Below, one piece after another: positions 44,776 to 53,241 of a stretch of DNA of 64,000 nucleotides (its first letter is position 1; the number at the start of each line of letters is the position of its first letter). Source of the DNA: Sphingobacterium corticibacterium (GTDB lineage: Bacteria > Bacteroidota > Bacteroidia > Sphingobacteriales > Sphingobacteriaceae); contig NZ_SGIT01000002.1 in assembly GCF_004208525.1 (NCBI RefSeq), forward strand, positions 682,001 through 746,000, read 5' to 3'. The position numbers and the translations under genes were made by a program. The notes below the pieces were generated by a model, which was not told the DNA's origin, did not search any database, and saw nothing but the letters and a program-made list of their open reading frames with translations.

Positions 44776-46974
44776 TTATCGTTTTAACAGTTTGTTTATT
44801 CGATAAACAGCTCCATCACTGAAAACCTGCGGAAAATCTCCTAAAATCGGGACTACGGTACCATCCGAATCAATTAGCTCGAGATTTGTTCCGCGATCTG
44901 CCAGACTGATCTGCCGGTATCCCGAAGCTCCCAGTCGCAATGCCGTATCCCATGTTCCCTGAACACCAAATCCCGGAAATGGATAGTCGCCCAAAGAGTT
45001 ATCCGGAACAGATACAAAATAGGATTTCAGGTATGCTGCTAGCTCCGATTTTTCCGTCGGGATGCTACCATCTTCCAAACCAGCTAACACCGTCTCGTTA
45101 TCTGGCGCAAAGAGTAGAAAGCGATTACCAAACAGGAAAGACAAGGAGTTCCCGACTTCCATCAATCCGGCACGAGCTAGTAATTTGGAGAATTCGGCAT
45201 AGGGATGTAGCACGTTCACAGAAGACTCTGCACTGATCAACGTAAACTTAATCGTTCTCGTTTCCGCACCCATCGCGACCTGTGTTTCCATACTCCGACC
45301 GTTGTACCATGCACCTTCGATAATACGGGCAGCTACATCTTCTTGCCCGTTATAGGTAGATGTAGAGTATACTTTTCCTTCTATCACATAGACATAGTTA
45401 AACGGATTTCGGGTGCGGTACACTTTTTTCCCTTGTAGGGTGGTGATTTCATCATATACAATATGGTCTGAAACAAAATTCTCCATTTGATTTTGAGATA
45501 AGGCCACGAGGACGCCGTCCGAGTTTTCAACCAAAATGTATTCGTCGCCAAATACTGCTGGATTTCCCTCCGTCCAAAACAACTGGCTATCTCCAATATA
45601 AGTATTCTGGATAACGCCGTTGGTCGGTATAAAAAGTGTAAAGTCAATATCTTTACTCGCTAAGGTTTCATAAAGTCCGGATTGGAACAGCATATACATG
45701 AAAATTTTGTAATTCGGATTCCGGAATGCCGCACCGGTTACACTATTGAACATATCGGGCACCAATACTTTATCCAAGCCATAGAAAGCGCCATTGGAGG
45801 CAATAGCTTTTTGTTTTACATCGTTGTCTGGATCAAATACGATCGGCGTACCGAAAGCCGTCTTGATATCGGGATTCTTTCCGATTTCGGACGGGAAGAC
45901 AATATTACCCGCATACACATGGTTATACATTAACAACAATAAGGGCAGTAGATCTACTTGGCTCAGCGACGTATAGTGTTCGGCCAAATAGCTATCAAAA
46001 AAGCTTTCCAAGGCTCTGTTATTTGGGGCAAACACATTAAACCCTCTATAAGCTAGTCCGGCTAAATCAAAATAGGCAACCGCATCTGACAATCCATAGG
46101 TGGTCCATTCGGACGCGATAGATGGCAATGCACCGTGCGACACATTAAAGAGGGAGTCTCCCGCTAGCGCATAGTCTCTGCTCGTCTCCTCATCATAAGT
46201 GAGCGTCCGGTAACGATCGTAGATAGTCAAAAAATCCTTGTATTCGGGATATTCTTCGAGCGTTGCATGCAAGGTTTTCAACGGCTTCAAGACTTCGTCG
46301 ACGATGTAGATATATCCGTTATCGCTGGGAACGGAATACTCGGTTACCCCGGCATTTCCCACGTTAAAACCGCTGTCTCCTTTCCAGGTTCCGCTGCCAA
46401 AGAAATACCCGTAGTTGCTTGCAGCATCAATACCTTTGGTCTGAAAATGTGTTGGAGATAAAACCGGCAGAAAGCGATCCTTGTTGAATACTTTTCGCTG
46501 CTTTCCGGTAATCTGATCCAGCTCTATGCTGATGGAATCTGAGCTACGCGTACGATGTTTGTAATAGAGTCCCGCCATATTGGGCTCTCTTGCTTCACTC
46601 CCGTTGGGCTGATAATTGACCAACATGTCTTTATTGTATGCGTAATAGACTAAGTGATAGCCAATCAGCTTTTTCAATTCTTGTTGTGGAACTTGTGCTA
46701 CGGAAGACCAATTGTTTTCAGCCAGATATCGCTGAAACGCTTCATCGGACGGAGCAAAAACGGTGGCGATGGTTTTGCCATCGAGGACTTCTTTAAATCC
46801 TGCCCGTTCTGCTGCTTCCAAAAACAGGGTAAACTGCCCCCTCTCCTCCAAAACCTCCCAACTATTGCCTTTTAGCCAATCCGGACGCTCGTAATGCGAG
46901 ACCAGTTCCTTTTTAGAGCAAGCTGCAAAACAAGCCATAAATACACTCACCGTGTATAATAACAGTTTCTTCAT
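44776..46974 (-). CDS. FAS1 multi-domain lipoprotein, 732 residues
   Basis: Lipobox ACFAAC (Cys19). Four FAS1-like segments are recognisable: TLFLEAAERAGFKEVLDGKTIATVFAPSDE (split as residues about 50-80), a second around LDRYRTLTYDE...FNVFAPNNRALESF, a third near FMYMLFQSGLYETLASKDIDFTLFIP, and a fourth with SKLLARAGLMEVGNSLSFLFGNRFLLFAPDNE. Each has the H1 (TVFAPSD-like) and H2-like ends of the family. It stands between PL1 and SusC and is probably a surface binding protein. It is the longest of the three FAS1 proteins of the unit. Confidence 0.8.
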   Translation of the reverse strand: MKKLLLYTVSVFMACFAACSKKELVSHYERPDWLKGNSWEVLEERGQFTLFLEAAERAGFKEVLDGKTIATVFAPSDEAFQRYLAENNWSSVAQVPQQELKKLIGYHLVYYAYNKDMLVNYQPNGSEAREPNMAGLYYKHRTRSSDSISIELDQITGKQRKVFNKDRFLPVLSPTHFQTKGIDAASNYGYFFGSGTWKGDSGFNVGNAGVTEYSVPSDNGYIYIVDEVLKPLKTLHATLEEYPEYKDFLTIYDRYRTLTYDEETSRDYALAGDSLFNVSHGALPSIASEWTTYGLSDAVAYFDLAGLAYRGFNVFAPNNRALESFFDSYLAEHYTSLSQVDLLPLLLLMYNHVYAGNIVFPSEIGKNPDIKTAFGTPIVFDPDNDVKQKAIASNGAFYGLDKVLVPDMFNSVTGAAFRNPNYKIFMYMLFQSGLYETLASKDIDFTLFIPTNGVIQNTYIGDSQLFWTEGNPAVFGDEYILVENSDGVLVALSQNQMENFVSDHIVYDEITTLQGKKVYRTRNPFNYVYVIEGKVYSTSTYNGQEDVAARIIEGAWYNGRSMETQVAMGAETRTIKFTLISAESSVNVLHPYAEFSKLLARAGLMEVGNSLSFLFGNRFLLFAPDNETVLAGLEDGSIPTEKSELAAYLKSYFVSVPDNSLGDYPFPGFGVQGTWDTALRLGASGYRQISLADRGTNLELIDSDGTVVPILGDFPQVFSDGAVYRINKLLKR

Positions 46975-47030
46975 GAATGATTTGGTTTATTACGTTGTTA
47001 GTTATTATTTACTTTTCACTTTAGTTTATC

Positions 47031-48431
47031 TTATTCTTCTGCAAGACGATGGAGATAAACTTCTATATTCAAATATCCCCGGTATTTCGGATCGATACTT
47101 AACTGGAGGGCATCTGTCGTCTTATTTTTATCTAATCCTAGACGAATTTCCCATTCGTCGGGAATACCATCATCATCGGTATCTATTAATGCCGGCGCAT
47201 CCGCTATATCCCCCAGTCCACCGTTGCTTAATGGTAAATCTGACTCGTCATAAACGTAAAGACCAGAGGTACCTTTACTAGATAGCTCACGAATTAGCAA
47301 AGCATCTACCTGATCTCTTTTCGGTCGTGTTGCGCCTACTTGACTAACTAGGTGAGAGATCACTTCTTGAGCTTGCAGTGCCGGCGATATGGAGGGGTAA
47401 TTGGCATAATCGGCTATGGTTTTAAAATTTCTCAACGCCAATCCTGGATACCATTGTTCATTTGCGTCTATCAAAACGCCATCTAATACCCCATTTTGAT
47501 TATTATCATAATAATTGCCGGTTTGATACAGGTTAAAGTTCTCGTTCCCTCTCGAAAACGGGCTTTGCTTGTTTTTTGGTGTGGCGGGGCCACCAATAAA
47601 ATAGTTATGGAGGATAAGTGCGTTCGAGATCATTGCAGAGCCACCACCTAAAATATAAGCATCTGCTGATACCTGATGTTCATTCTTGGTCTTATTGGCA
47701 TTACCAAAATTGTAGACGACATTATTTACAAACTCACTGGTCCCTTTTACTTTCGGGTTACGCGTCTTATTACTGATATAAAGCGACTTTAGTATGGATA
47801 GCTTACCTCCTGTTTGCATCAACCCGCCTGCAGAATGATTATATCGATGGAGCCCCTGCGCGATAATGCAGTTCTGAAGGGTTATACTATCGGGCTCTAC
47901 TCCTTTCTTATCCCAGCTCACGGAGAAAACTTCATCTAACCCCCATGAAAACGACATGTGATCCAAGATTATATTTTTACCGTTTGCGATGCCGGACGCA
48001 TCCTCATTTTTTCCTGCGCCTGCGTTAGCACCCAAGCGGATCCGCAAAAAACGCGCGATCGTTTCGTTAGCGCCGGAAAAGGAAACTTTTCGCCCGTACA
48101 AAACAATTCCGTCTCCTGGAGCAGTATGCCCCGCAATAGTGGTGTAAGGAGCAATCGTAATGTTATCTTTTAACCGTATTATACCGGCAACTCTAAATAT
48201 AACAAAACGTCCGGGCTGACTGACTGCATCCCGAAAGGAACCCGGCCCGTCGTCTGCGAGGGTAGTCACGAAATAAACACGAGTTTCTTCGTGTCCTCTT
48301 GCACCTTTTGCAAACCGTCCAAATCCTTCTGCTCCCGGAAAAGACAGCAATGACTGCGCCTGTAATACGGTACTTAGGGTGAATAAGACCCCGACAAATA
48401 ATCCGCTGATTAGGTTCAAATATCTCCTCAT
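47031..48431 (-). CDS. pectate lyase, PL1
   Basis: 466 residues with a signal peptide ending near TVLQAQ (25-27). PL1 enzymes cleave polygalacturonate by beta-elimination with Ca2+. Parallel beta-helix features are FPGAEGFGRFAKGARGH, DGPGSFRDAV, TTIAGHTAPGDGIVLYG, NIILDHMSFSWGLDEVFSV and the RNPKVKG segment carrying the catalytic Arg. The C-terminal DTDDDGIPDEWEIRLGLD is a Ca-binding-like appendix common in Bacteroidota PL1 proteins. It opens the large minus-strand unit that continues with FAS1 and two SusCD pairs, and has the AAAAATTGAC promoter. Confidence 0.93.
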   Translation of the reverse strand: MRRYLNLISGLFVGVLFTLSTVLQAQSLLSFPGAEGFGRFAKGARGHEETRVYFVTTLADDGPGSFRDAVSQPGRFVIFRVAGIIRLKDNITIAPYTTIAGHTAPGDGIVLYGRKVSFSGANETIARFLRIRLGANAGAGKNEDASGIANGKNIILDHMSFSWGLDEVFSVSWDKKGVEPDSITLQNCIIAQGLHRYNHSAGGLMQTGGKLSILKSLYISNKTRNPKVKGTSEFVNNVVYNFGNANKTKNEHQVSADAYILGGGSAMISNALILHNYFIGGPATPKNKQSPFSRGNENFNLYQTGNYYDNNQNGVLDGVLIDANEQWYPGLALRNFKTIADYANYPSISPALQAQEVISHLVSQVGATRPKRDQVDALLIRELSSKGTSGLYVYDESDLPLSNGGLGDIADAPALIDTDDDGIPDEWEIRLGLDKNKTTDALQLSIDPKYRGYLNIEVYLHRLAEE

Positions 48432-48544
48432 CTTAGCTAGTTTAAGGCAGGCTGTAAAAAAGCCTCTATTTTACTGTTTATATTTTGGCAATTAATTATT
48501 ACATCTGTCTATCTGAAAACGATGTATGTGTTACTTCACATTGT

Positions 48545-48608
48545 CAAATGTAGGATAAGGGTATTTTTTTTACTTTCAAAAATTGACACAATGCGTTTAA
48601 AAATTGAC
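48545..48608 (-). promoter_or_regulatory. AAAAATTGAC direct repeat and -7 box before PL1
   Basis: AAAAATTGAC at 48578-48587 and 48599-48608 is 21 bp apart. On the minus strand GTCAATTTTT occurs twice, followed by TACATTTG (48545-48552), a perfect TAnnTTTG. The flanks CTTTCAAAAATTGAC and TTGTCAAAxGTAGG are also shared with 31935-31999. It is likely the binding site of the regulator encoded next to it. The untranslated leader is about 110 nt and contains a weak AGGCT/AGCCT hairpin near 48449-48465. Confidence 0.75.
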
Positions 48609-48653
48609 AAAGCGTTTTTTTTTAAGGATTTAACCGAAAATTGCTGCTAAAGC

Positions 48654-48682
48654 GTTGGTGTATCATGAAGCGACACACCAAC
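48654..48682 (-). terminator. weak hairpin after the regulator gene
   Basis: GTTGGTGT (48654-48661) pairs with ACACCAAC (48675-48682) over a 13-nt loop, just after the regulator stop codon. No T run follows on the minus strand, so it is at best a weak terminator or a transcript-stabilising stem. Confidence 0.35.
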
Positions 48683-48684
48683 AA

Positions 48685-51600
48685 TCATCCTTTTTTTTTC
48701 AGATAATCAGATGGGGAAACCTGATACATCTCTTTAAAGCAGGTACTGAAATAACCCGAACTGTTGAATCCCACTTTATAAGCAACTTCTGTCACCGTAA
48801 GCTCACCGGTATCCAGCAACTGTTTGGCGCGTTTCAATCTAATGTCCCTAATAAACTCTACCGGAGACATATTTGTTAAGCTTTTTAGCTTTTTATAGAA
48901 CGTGGTTCTTCCCATCGCCATGGCATTTACGGCGACATCGATATTAAACGACGTATCTGCCATTTCATTTTCAATGATTTGGATAACATCCTTCAAAAAA
49001 ATTTCGTCTTTTGAGGTGATAACGACTTCAGTCGGTTCCAGCTTCAGTACAGTTTGCTTATTTAGCATAGCTTCGACCACCTGTTGCCGGCTTTTTAAAA
49101 GATTTTGCAACAGTTGCTTTACATAATCGATATGAAAAGGTTTCGTAATATAAAAATCCGCCCCATAGGACAATCCTTTTATCTGCTCTTCTATAGCTGA
49201 TTTGGCCGTCAATAAAATAATGGGAATATGGCTCGTTGCCAGATCACTTTTTATCTTTTCTAACATCTCGATACCATCAACTTCTGGCATCATCACATCC
49301 GAAACGATTACATCGGGTATCAGCCCACTGGCTTTCTCATAACCTTCCTTGCCGTTGCTAGCTTCATACACCGTATACGCTGCTTTGAACTCGTCCGCCA
49401 TAAAACGTCTTAACTCCGGATTGTCTTCTACCAAAAGTAATTTAGGGAAGTTTTCTCCATATTTTTCGTCCGCAACGGTTTCGCATACCTCGACCTGCAC
49501 ATCAGGGTATTCCCTTTCTTTACGGATTTCCGGAGTTTCTTCCGACAGATCTTGCGGTTTAAAATGAGCATTGCCTTCCATAAATTGGATGGTGAAGGTC
49601 ATCCCTCCATCGTTATTTATTTCCGCAGCGATCGTACCACCGTGCAACTTCATAATATCCTTTGATAAGGCCAAACCGATTCCTGTGCCTTTAAACGTTT
49701 TATCCGGCAAATTCCCTCCCTCGTAATAAGGCTCGAAAATAACATCTAGCTGATCTTCATGAACCCCATCGCCTTGATCATGTATTTGAACGCGGATATA
49801 CTCCATTTCTTTTTCGATACGGATAACAATCCGACTATGGTGCGGCGAAAACTTGACTGCATTGGATATAACATTAAAAAATACAATATCCATCTTCTCT
49901 TCATCACACCACATCTGGATTTCCGGTTCACTGGTCATCAATTCTAAGGATATCTGCTTATCCTCCACGATATCCGCAAAGTTATCCAACAATTGTGTCA
50001 GAAAGCTCACCAACTCTACTTTCCTCACGTGTAGCTGTACCTTTTGTTCCTGAATCTTGCGGAAATCCAGCAATTGATTGACAAACCGGACCATGCGATC
50101 CGTATTCCTACTGGCCACATGCAAGTATTTAACGCCCTTTTCGGATAACGTTTCGGTCTGCTTCAATTTAAGCAACGGGTTAACGATAAGCGTTAAAGGT
50201 GTTCGCAATTCGTGTGAAATATTTGTAAAGAATTGTATTTTCAACGCCGCCATTTTCTTCTCTACGGCTACTTTATGCTTTAACCTTATCATGGTGAAAA
50301 TAATCCGCCGAACCACCTCCAGCGCACCGACAACCAAAATAACATAACAAAGTATCGCCCAGCCACGCAACCACCAAGGCTTGTTAACGATGATAGGTAT
50401 ACTTTTTTCCGGTATGTTCGCGAAGTACCCGCTGCTGGTCGCTTTCACCCGAAACGTATAATTTCCGGGTGGGATTTTGGTATAGGTAGCTTTCTTCTGG
50501 TTTTTCACAAAATGCCAGTCTTTATCATACCCCTCCAATATATATGCATAGGATATATCATCCGGCGTCCGATAGTCCAACACCGTATACTCAATGGTAA
50601 TCACATCCTGATCGTGTCGAAATACAATTTTGTCCGCATAGTTAATGGATGTTTTCAGTGGCGATTCGGGATCCTTAATGTTAATCTCTTTATTGTATAG
50701 TTGACTACCGGTAAACACCATATTGCCGGGAAATTTCTCATTCACAATTTTATCCGGATAAAACGATATATAACCATCCATTCCTCCAAAAAACAGTTCT
50801 CCTTTATCGGTTTTGAGACAGGCCGCCTCGGAAAATGCCATTTTAGGGAGTCCGTTGTACGTATTGTAGTTTCTGAAATCTTCTGTTGCTATATTCATCA
50901 CCGCAATACCATTCTCGGTGGTCATCCAAAGATTTTGATGATTATCTTCCATGATACTCAATATGATATCATTTGGCAAACCCTGTTCTTTGGTAAAAGC
51001 TTTAAATCGTAGATCCTCCGTAAAATCGCCCGGCTTATTCAACACTTTACTCAGACCGCCGCCAAAAGTACCTATCCAAACTTGATCATCGTTCGATTTA
51101 AAAAGGTACATGACATCGTTATTCCCCAAGCTACTTTTATCTCCCGATATCTTTACGGTGGGTATAAATTTAATGTTATCCGGATGATCATCCGGATCAA
51201 ACCGCAGAAGTCCGTCGGTAGTCCCTAACCAGATCTTTTTATCCGGTCCCTTCATGGCGTGCCGTATTACCTGAAAGGCATGTTTGGGATAATGTTTAAA
51301 GGAGTTGTTAATATTCTTAAAGTAGATCTTCCCCTTTTCTTCGACCAACAGATTTGGACCTTTCTGAAAGGTAAAGATCCATAACCTACCTTCGTCATCT
51401 TCGGTAATGTTATAAATCTGATTGCTGCTCAGACTCCCGATATCCCGGGGATCATTCTGATATCGGAAGACTTTATACTTCGTTCGCTGCTCATTTTCAG
51501 GCACTAGCTTAATTAGTCCATAGCCTTTCGTGCCCATCCAGATGTTCTTATGCCGATCTTCGGTTATACAATATATACTACCCGGAATTTGATTATTATC

Positions 51601-53076
51601 AAGCACCTTGACATCGCCGTTTTTATGAAAATATACTTCACCTCGCTTATTCGTAATCCATATCTTTCCGTCGGAATCCTGCAGTATGGCCCTTATCTCA
51701 TTATCAAACTGATTCGGAAAGGAATTGACCAAACGGTTATGTCGGAAGTTGTCAGAAAAAAAAGTTGCTTTATTCACCCCACCATTTCGGGTGCAGAACC
51801 ACAGCACTCCTTTTTTATCCGAATATGCCGCAACGATGTTGTTTGAAAACAGCCTGTTCGGATCAGCGGGATCATTATAGAAATAGGATAGTTTGTTTGT
51901 GCTTCGTTCGTACGCGCCAAATCCCCCTCCTTTTAAGCAAACCCATATCGTTCCCTTAATATCTTCAAAGACTTTAAAACTTCGGTCGTTTATAACCCCT
52001 TCTTGTGTTATAAAAGGTAAATTGTGTTCTTTCTGATGTACAAAAGCATCGAATGTATCGGTTGATGGGTTATATAAAACGGCTCCGTCTTTTTCAGGTT
52101 CTAACCAGATATTCCCTGTTCGATCTTCATATAAGGACAGATAATTCGCTTGCCCATTTTTATGCTGCAAGGTTCCATGTTGGCTGTCATAAATCTTTAA
52201 CCCTTGATGGAGCATGGTTAAATAGATTTTGCCTGTTTTGGAAACCAACATATCGGAAATTCCGCTATCTCCTATCCGTTCCTGTGAAAAGGTCTTTGAT
52301 GTCGGCTCATAGGCCACCAAAACACCATCTGTTGTTGCGAAATACAATTTTCCCTTTGCATCTACCGCCGCATGCGAGAAATTATGTTCGGTCCCATACA
52401 CCTGATTTTTAGGTCCGAGAAGGGGAGTATATTCTTTATTCTCTTTAGTTAAACACATCAAACCACGTTTCGTTCCGAACCAAACGCGATGTGTAAGGTC
52501 TTCAAATATGAAGTTGACGTTGCTTCCCAGATAAGCGGTCTCCATACTGTAGTTTACGATCTGCACCTTTCCATTTGCTATGTCTGACACACATATCGCA
52601 CTACTGTCTTCCGTGGTTAACCACACATCCCCATTAGCCATCGGGATAATATCTGAAATAAAGGCGTGTTCCAGGCTCCCTCCTTTATCAGTCATTGTAA
52701 TCGGTAAAAATTCTTCTTTGCGCTTGTCAAAGCGATAAACTTTCTTATCGTATGTTTTCACCCATAAATATCCACGCTTGTCTTCAACTATTTCCCTTAT
52801 TTTATTGCTTTTTAACGTTGACTCATCTCCGGGCCTGGATTTATAGACGACAAATTTATTGCCGTCATAACGATTCAGTCCATCCCAGGTTCCGAACCAG
52901 ATAAAACCTTCTGCATCTTCTACGATACACGACACCCCATCATGAGACAAACCATTTTCCGTTGAATAGGTCTTAAACCTTGGTTCCCGCACGATTCCTA
53001 AAGCATGAAATACATTGATATACAGCACCCATATCAACACCCCAAAAACTTTCCTATTTTTTGCACTCATCTGCAT
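48685..53076 (-). CDS. hybrid two-component system regulator (HTCS)
   Basis: 1463 residues combining sensor, kinase, receiver and DNA-binding parts. The periplasmic half (about 30-780) has many two-component propeller repeats (GFIWFGTWDGLNRYDG, GNIWLEP, VWIGTFGGGLSK) and a Y_Y_Y domain ending NYTFRVKATSSG, then a membrane helix (about 908-930). HisKA carries His955 in ISHELRTP, and the ATPase domain GTGIGLALSKDI. The receiver has VSDVMMPEVDG with Asp1260. The C-terminal AraC-type domain (about 1376-1463) shows VAYKVGFNSSGYFSTCFKEM. Such regulators bind an oligosaccharide directly in the periplasm and switch on the adjacent locus. It has its own paired CCTG site and ends 254 bp before the PL1 gene. 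Confidence 0.96.
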   Translation of the reverse strand: MQMSAKNRKVFGVLIWVLYINVFHALGIVREPRFKTYSTENGLSHDGVSCIVEDAEGFIWFGTWDGLNRYDGNKFVVYKSRPGDESTLKSNKIREIVEDKRGYLWVKTYDKKVYRFDKRKEEFLPITMTDKGGSLEHAFISDIIPMANGDVWLTTEDSSAICVSDIANGKVQIVNYSMETAYLGSNVNFIFEDLTHRVWFGTKRGLMCLTKENKEYTPLLGPKNQVYGTEHNFSHAAVDAKGKLYFATTDGVLVAYEPTSKTFSQERIGDSGISDMLVSKTGKIYLTMLHQGLKIYDSQHGTLQHKNGQANYLSLYEDRTGNIWLEPEKDGAVLYNPSTDTFDAFVHQKEHNLPFITQEGVINDRSFKVFEDIKGTIWVCLKGGGFGAYERSTNKLSYFYNDPADPNRLFSNNIVAAYSDKKGVLWFCTRNGGVNKATFFSDNFRHNRLVNSFPNQFDNEIRAILQDSDGKIWITNKRGEVYFHKNGDVKVLDNNQIPGSIYCITEDRHKNIWMGTKGYGLIKLVPENEQRTKYKVFRYQNDPRDIGSLSSNQIYNITEDDEGRLWIFTFQKGPNLLVEEKGKIYFKNINNSFKHYPKHAFQVIRHAMKGPDKKIWLGTTDGLLRFDPDDHPDNIKFIPTVKISGDKSSLGNNDVMYLFKSNDDQVWIGTFGGGLSKVLNKPGDFTEDLRFKAFTKEQGLPNDIILSIMEDNHQNLWMTTENGIAVMNIATEDFRNYNTYNGLPKMAFSEAACLKTDKGELFFGGMDGYISFYPDKIVNEKFPGNMVFTGSQLYNKEINIKDPESPLKTSINYADKIVFRHDQDVITIEYTVLDYRTPDDISYAYILEGYDKDWHFVKNQKKATYTKIPPGNYTFRVKATSSGYFANIPEKSIPIIVNKPWWLRGWAILCYVILVVGALEVVRRIIFTMIRLKHKVAVEKKMAALKIQFFTNISHELRTPLTLIVNPLLKLKQTETLSEKGVKYLHVASRNTDRMVRFVNQLLDFRKIQEQKVQLHVRKVELVSFLTQLLDNFADIVEDKQISLELMTSEPEIQMWCDEEKMDIVFFNVISNAVKFSPHHSRIVIRIEKEMEYIRVQIHDQGDGVHEDQLDVIFEPYYEGGNLPDKTFKGTGIGLALSKDIMKLHGGTIAAEINNDGGMTFTIQFMEGNAHFKPQDLSEETPEIRKEREYPDVQVEVCETVADEKYGENFPKLLLVEDNPELRRFMADEFKAAYTVYEASNGKEGYEKASGLIPDVIVSDVMMPEVDGIEMLEKIKSDLATSHIPIILLTAKSAIEEQIKGLSYGADFYITKPFHIDYVKQLLQNLLKSRQQVVEAMLNKQTVLKLEPTEVVITSKDEIFLKDVIQIIENEMADTSFNIDVAVNAMAMGRTTFYKKLKSLTNMSPVEFIRDIRLKRAKQLLDTGELTVTEVAYKVGFNSSGYFSTCFKEMYQVSPSDYLKKKG

Positions 53077-53114
53077 TGGTCTACAATACTGTCCTCGCTT
53101 CGGTTTACAATTGC

Positions 53115-53159
53115 TAAATATAGATTATTCTCTAGCGTCACGCATCATGTAGTATCCTG
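53115..53159 (-). promoter_or_regulatory. paired CCTG-like site and -7 element before the HTCS gene
   Basis: TCATG (53145-53149) and TCCTG (53155-53159) are 10 bp apart. On the minus strand the proximal half is 27 nt before TATATTTA (53115-53122), one mismatch from TAnnTTTG. The proximal half has the same C-to-A change as the site at 62935. Confidence 0.6.
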
Positions 53160-53174
53160 CTCTGTGTTGTATTA

Positions 53175-53208
53175 TAAAAAACAGGCTGCCCTTTAGGGAA
53201 CAGCCTGT
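53175..53208 (-). terminator. Rho-independent terminator after SusD-3
   Basis: ACAGGCTG (53181-53188) pairs with CAGCCTGT (53201-53208), with an inner CCCTTTAGGG stem. A run of six T follows on the minus strand. It closes the SusCD-3 unit and separates it from the regulator promoter. Confidence 0.85.
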
Positions 53209-53241
53209 TGAAAGTAAACAATATAAATTTTTAGGGTATAT

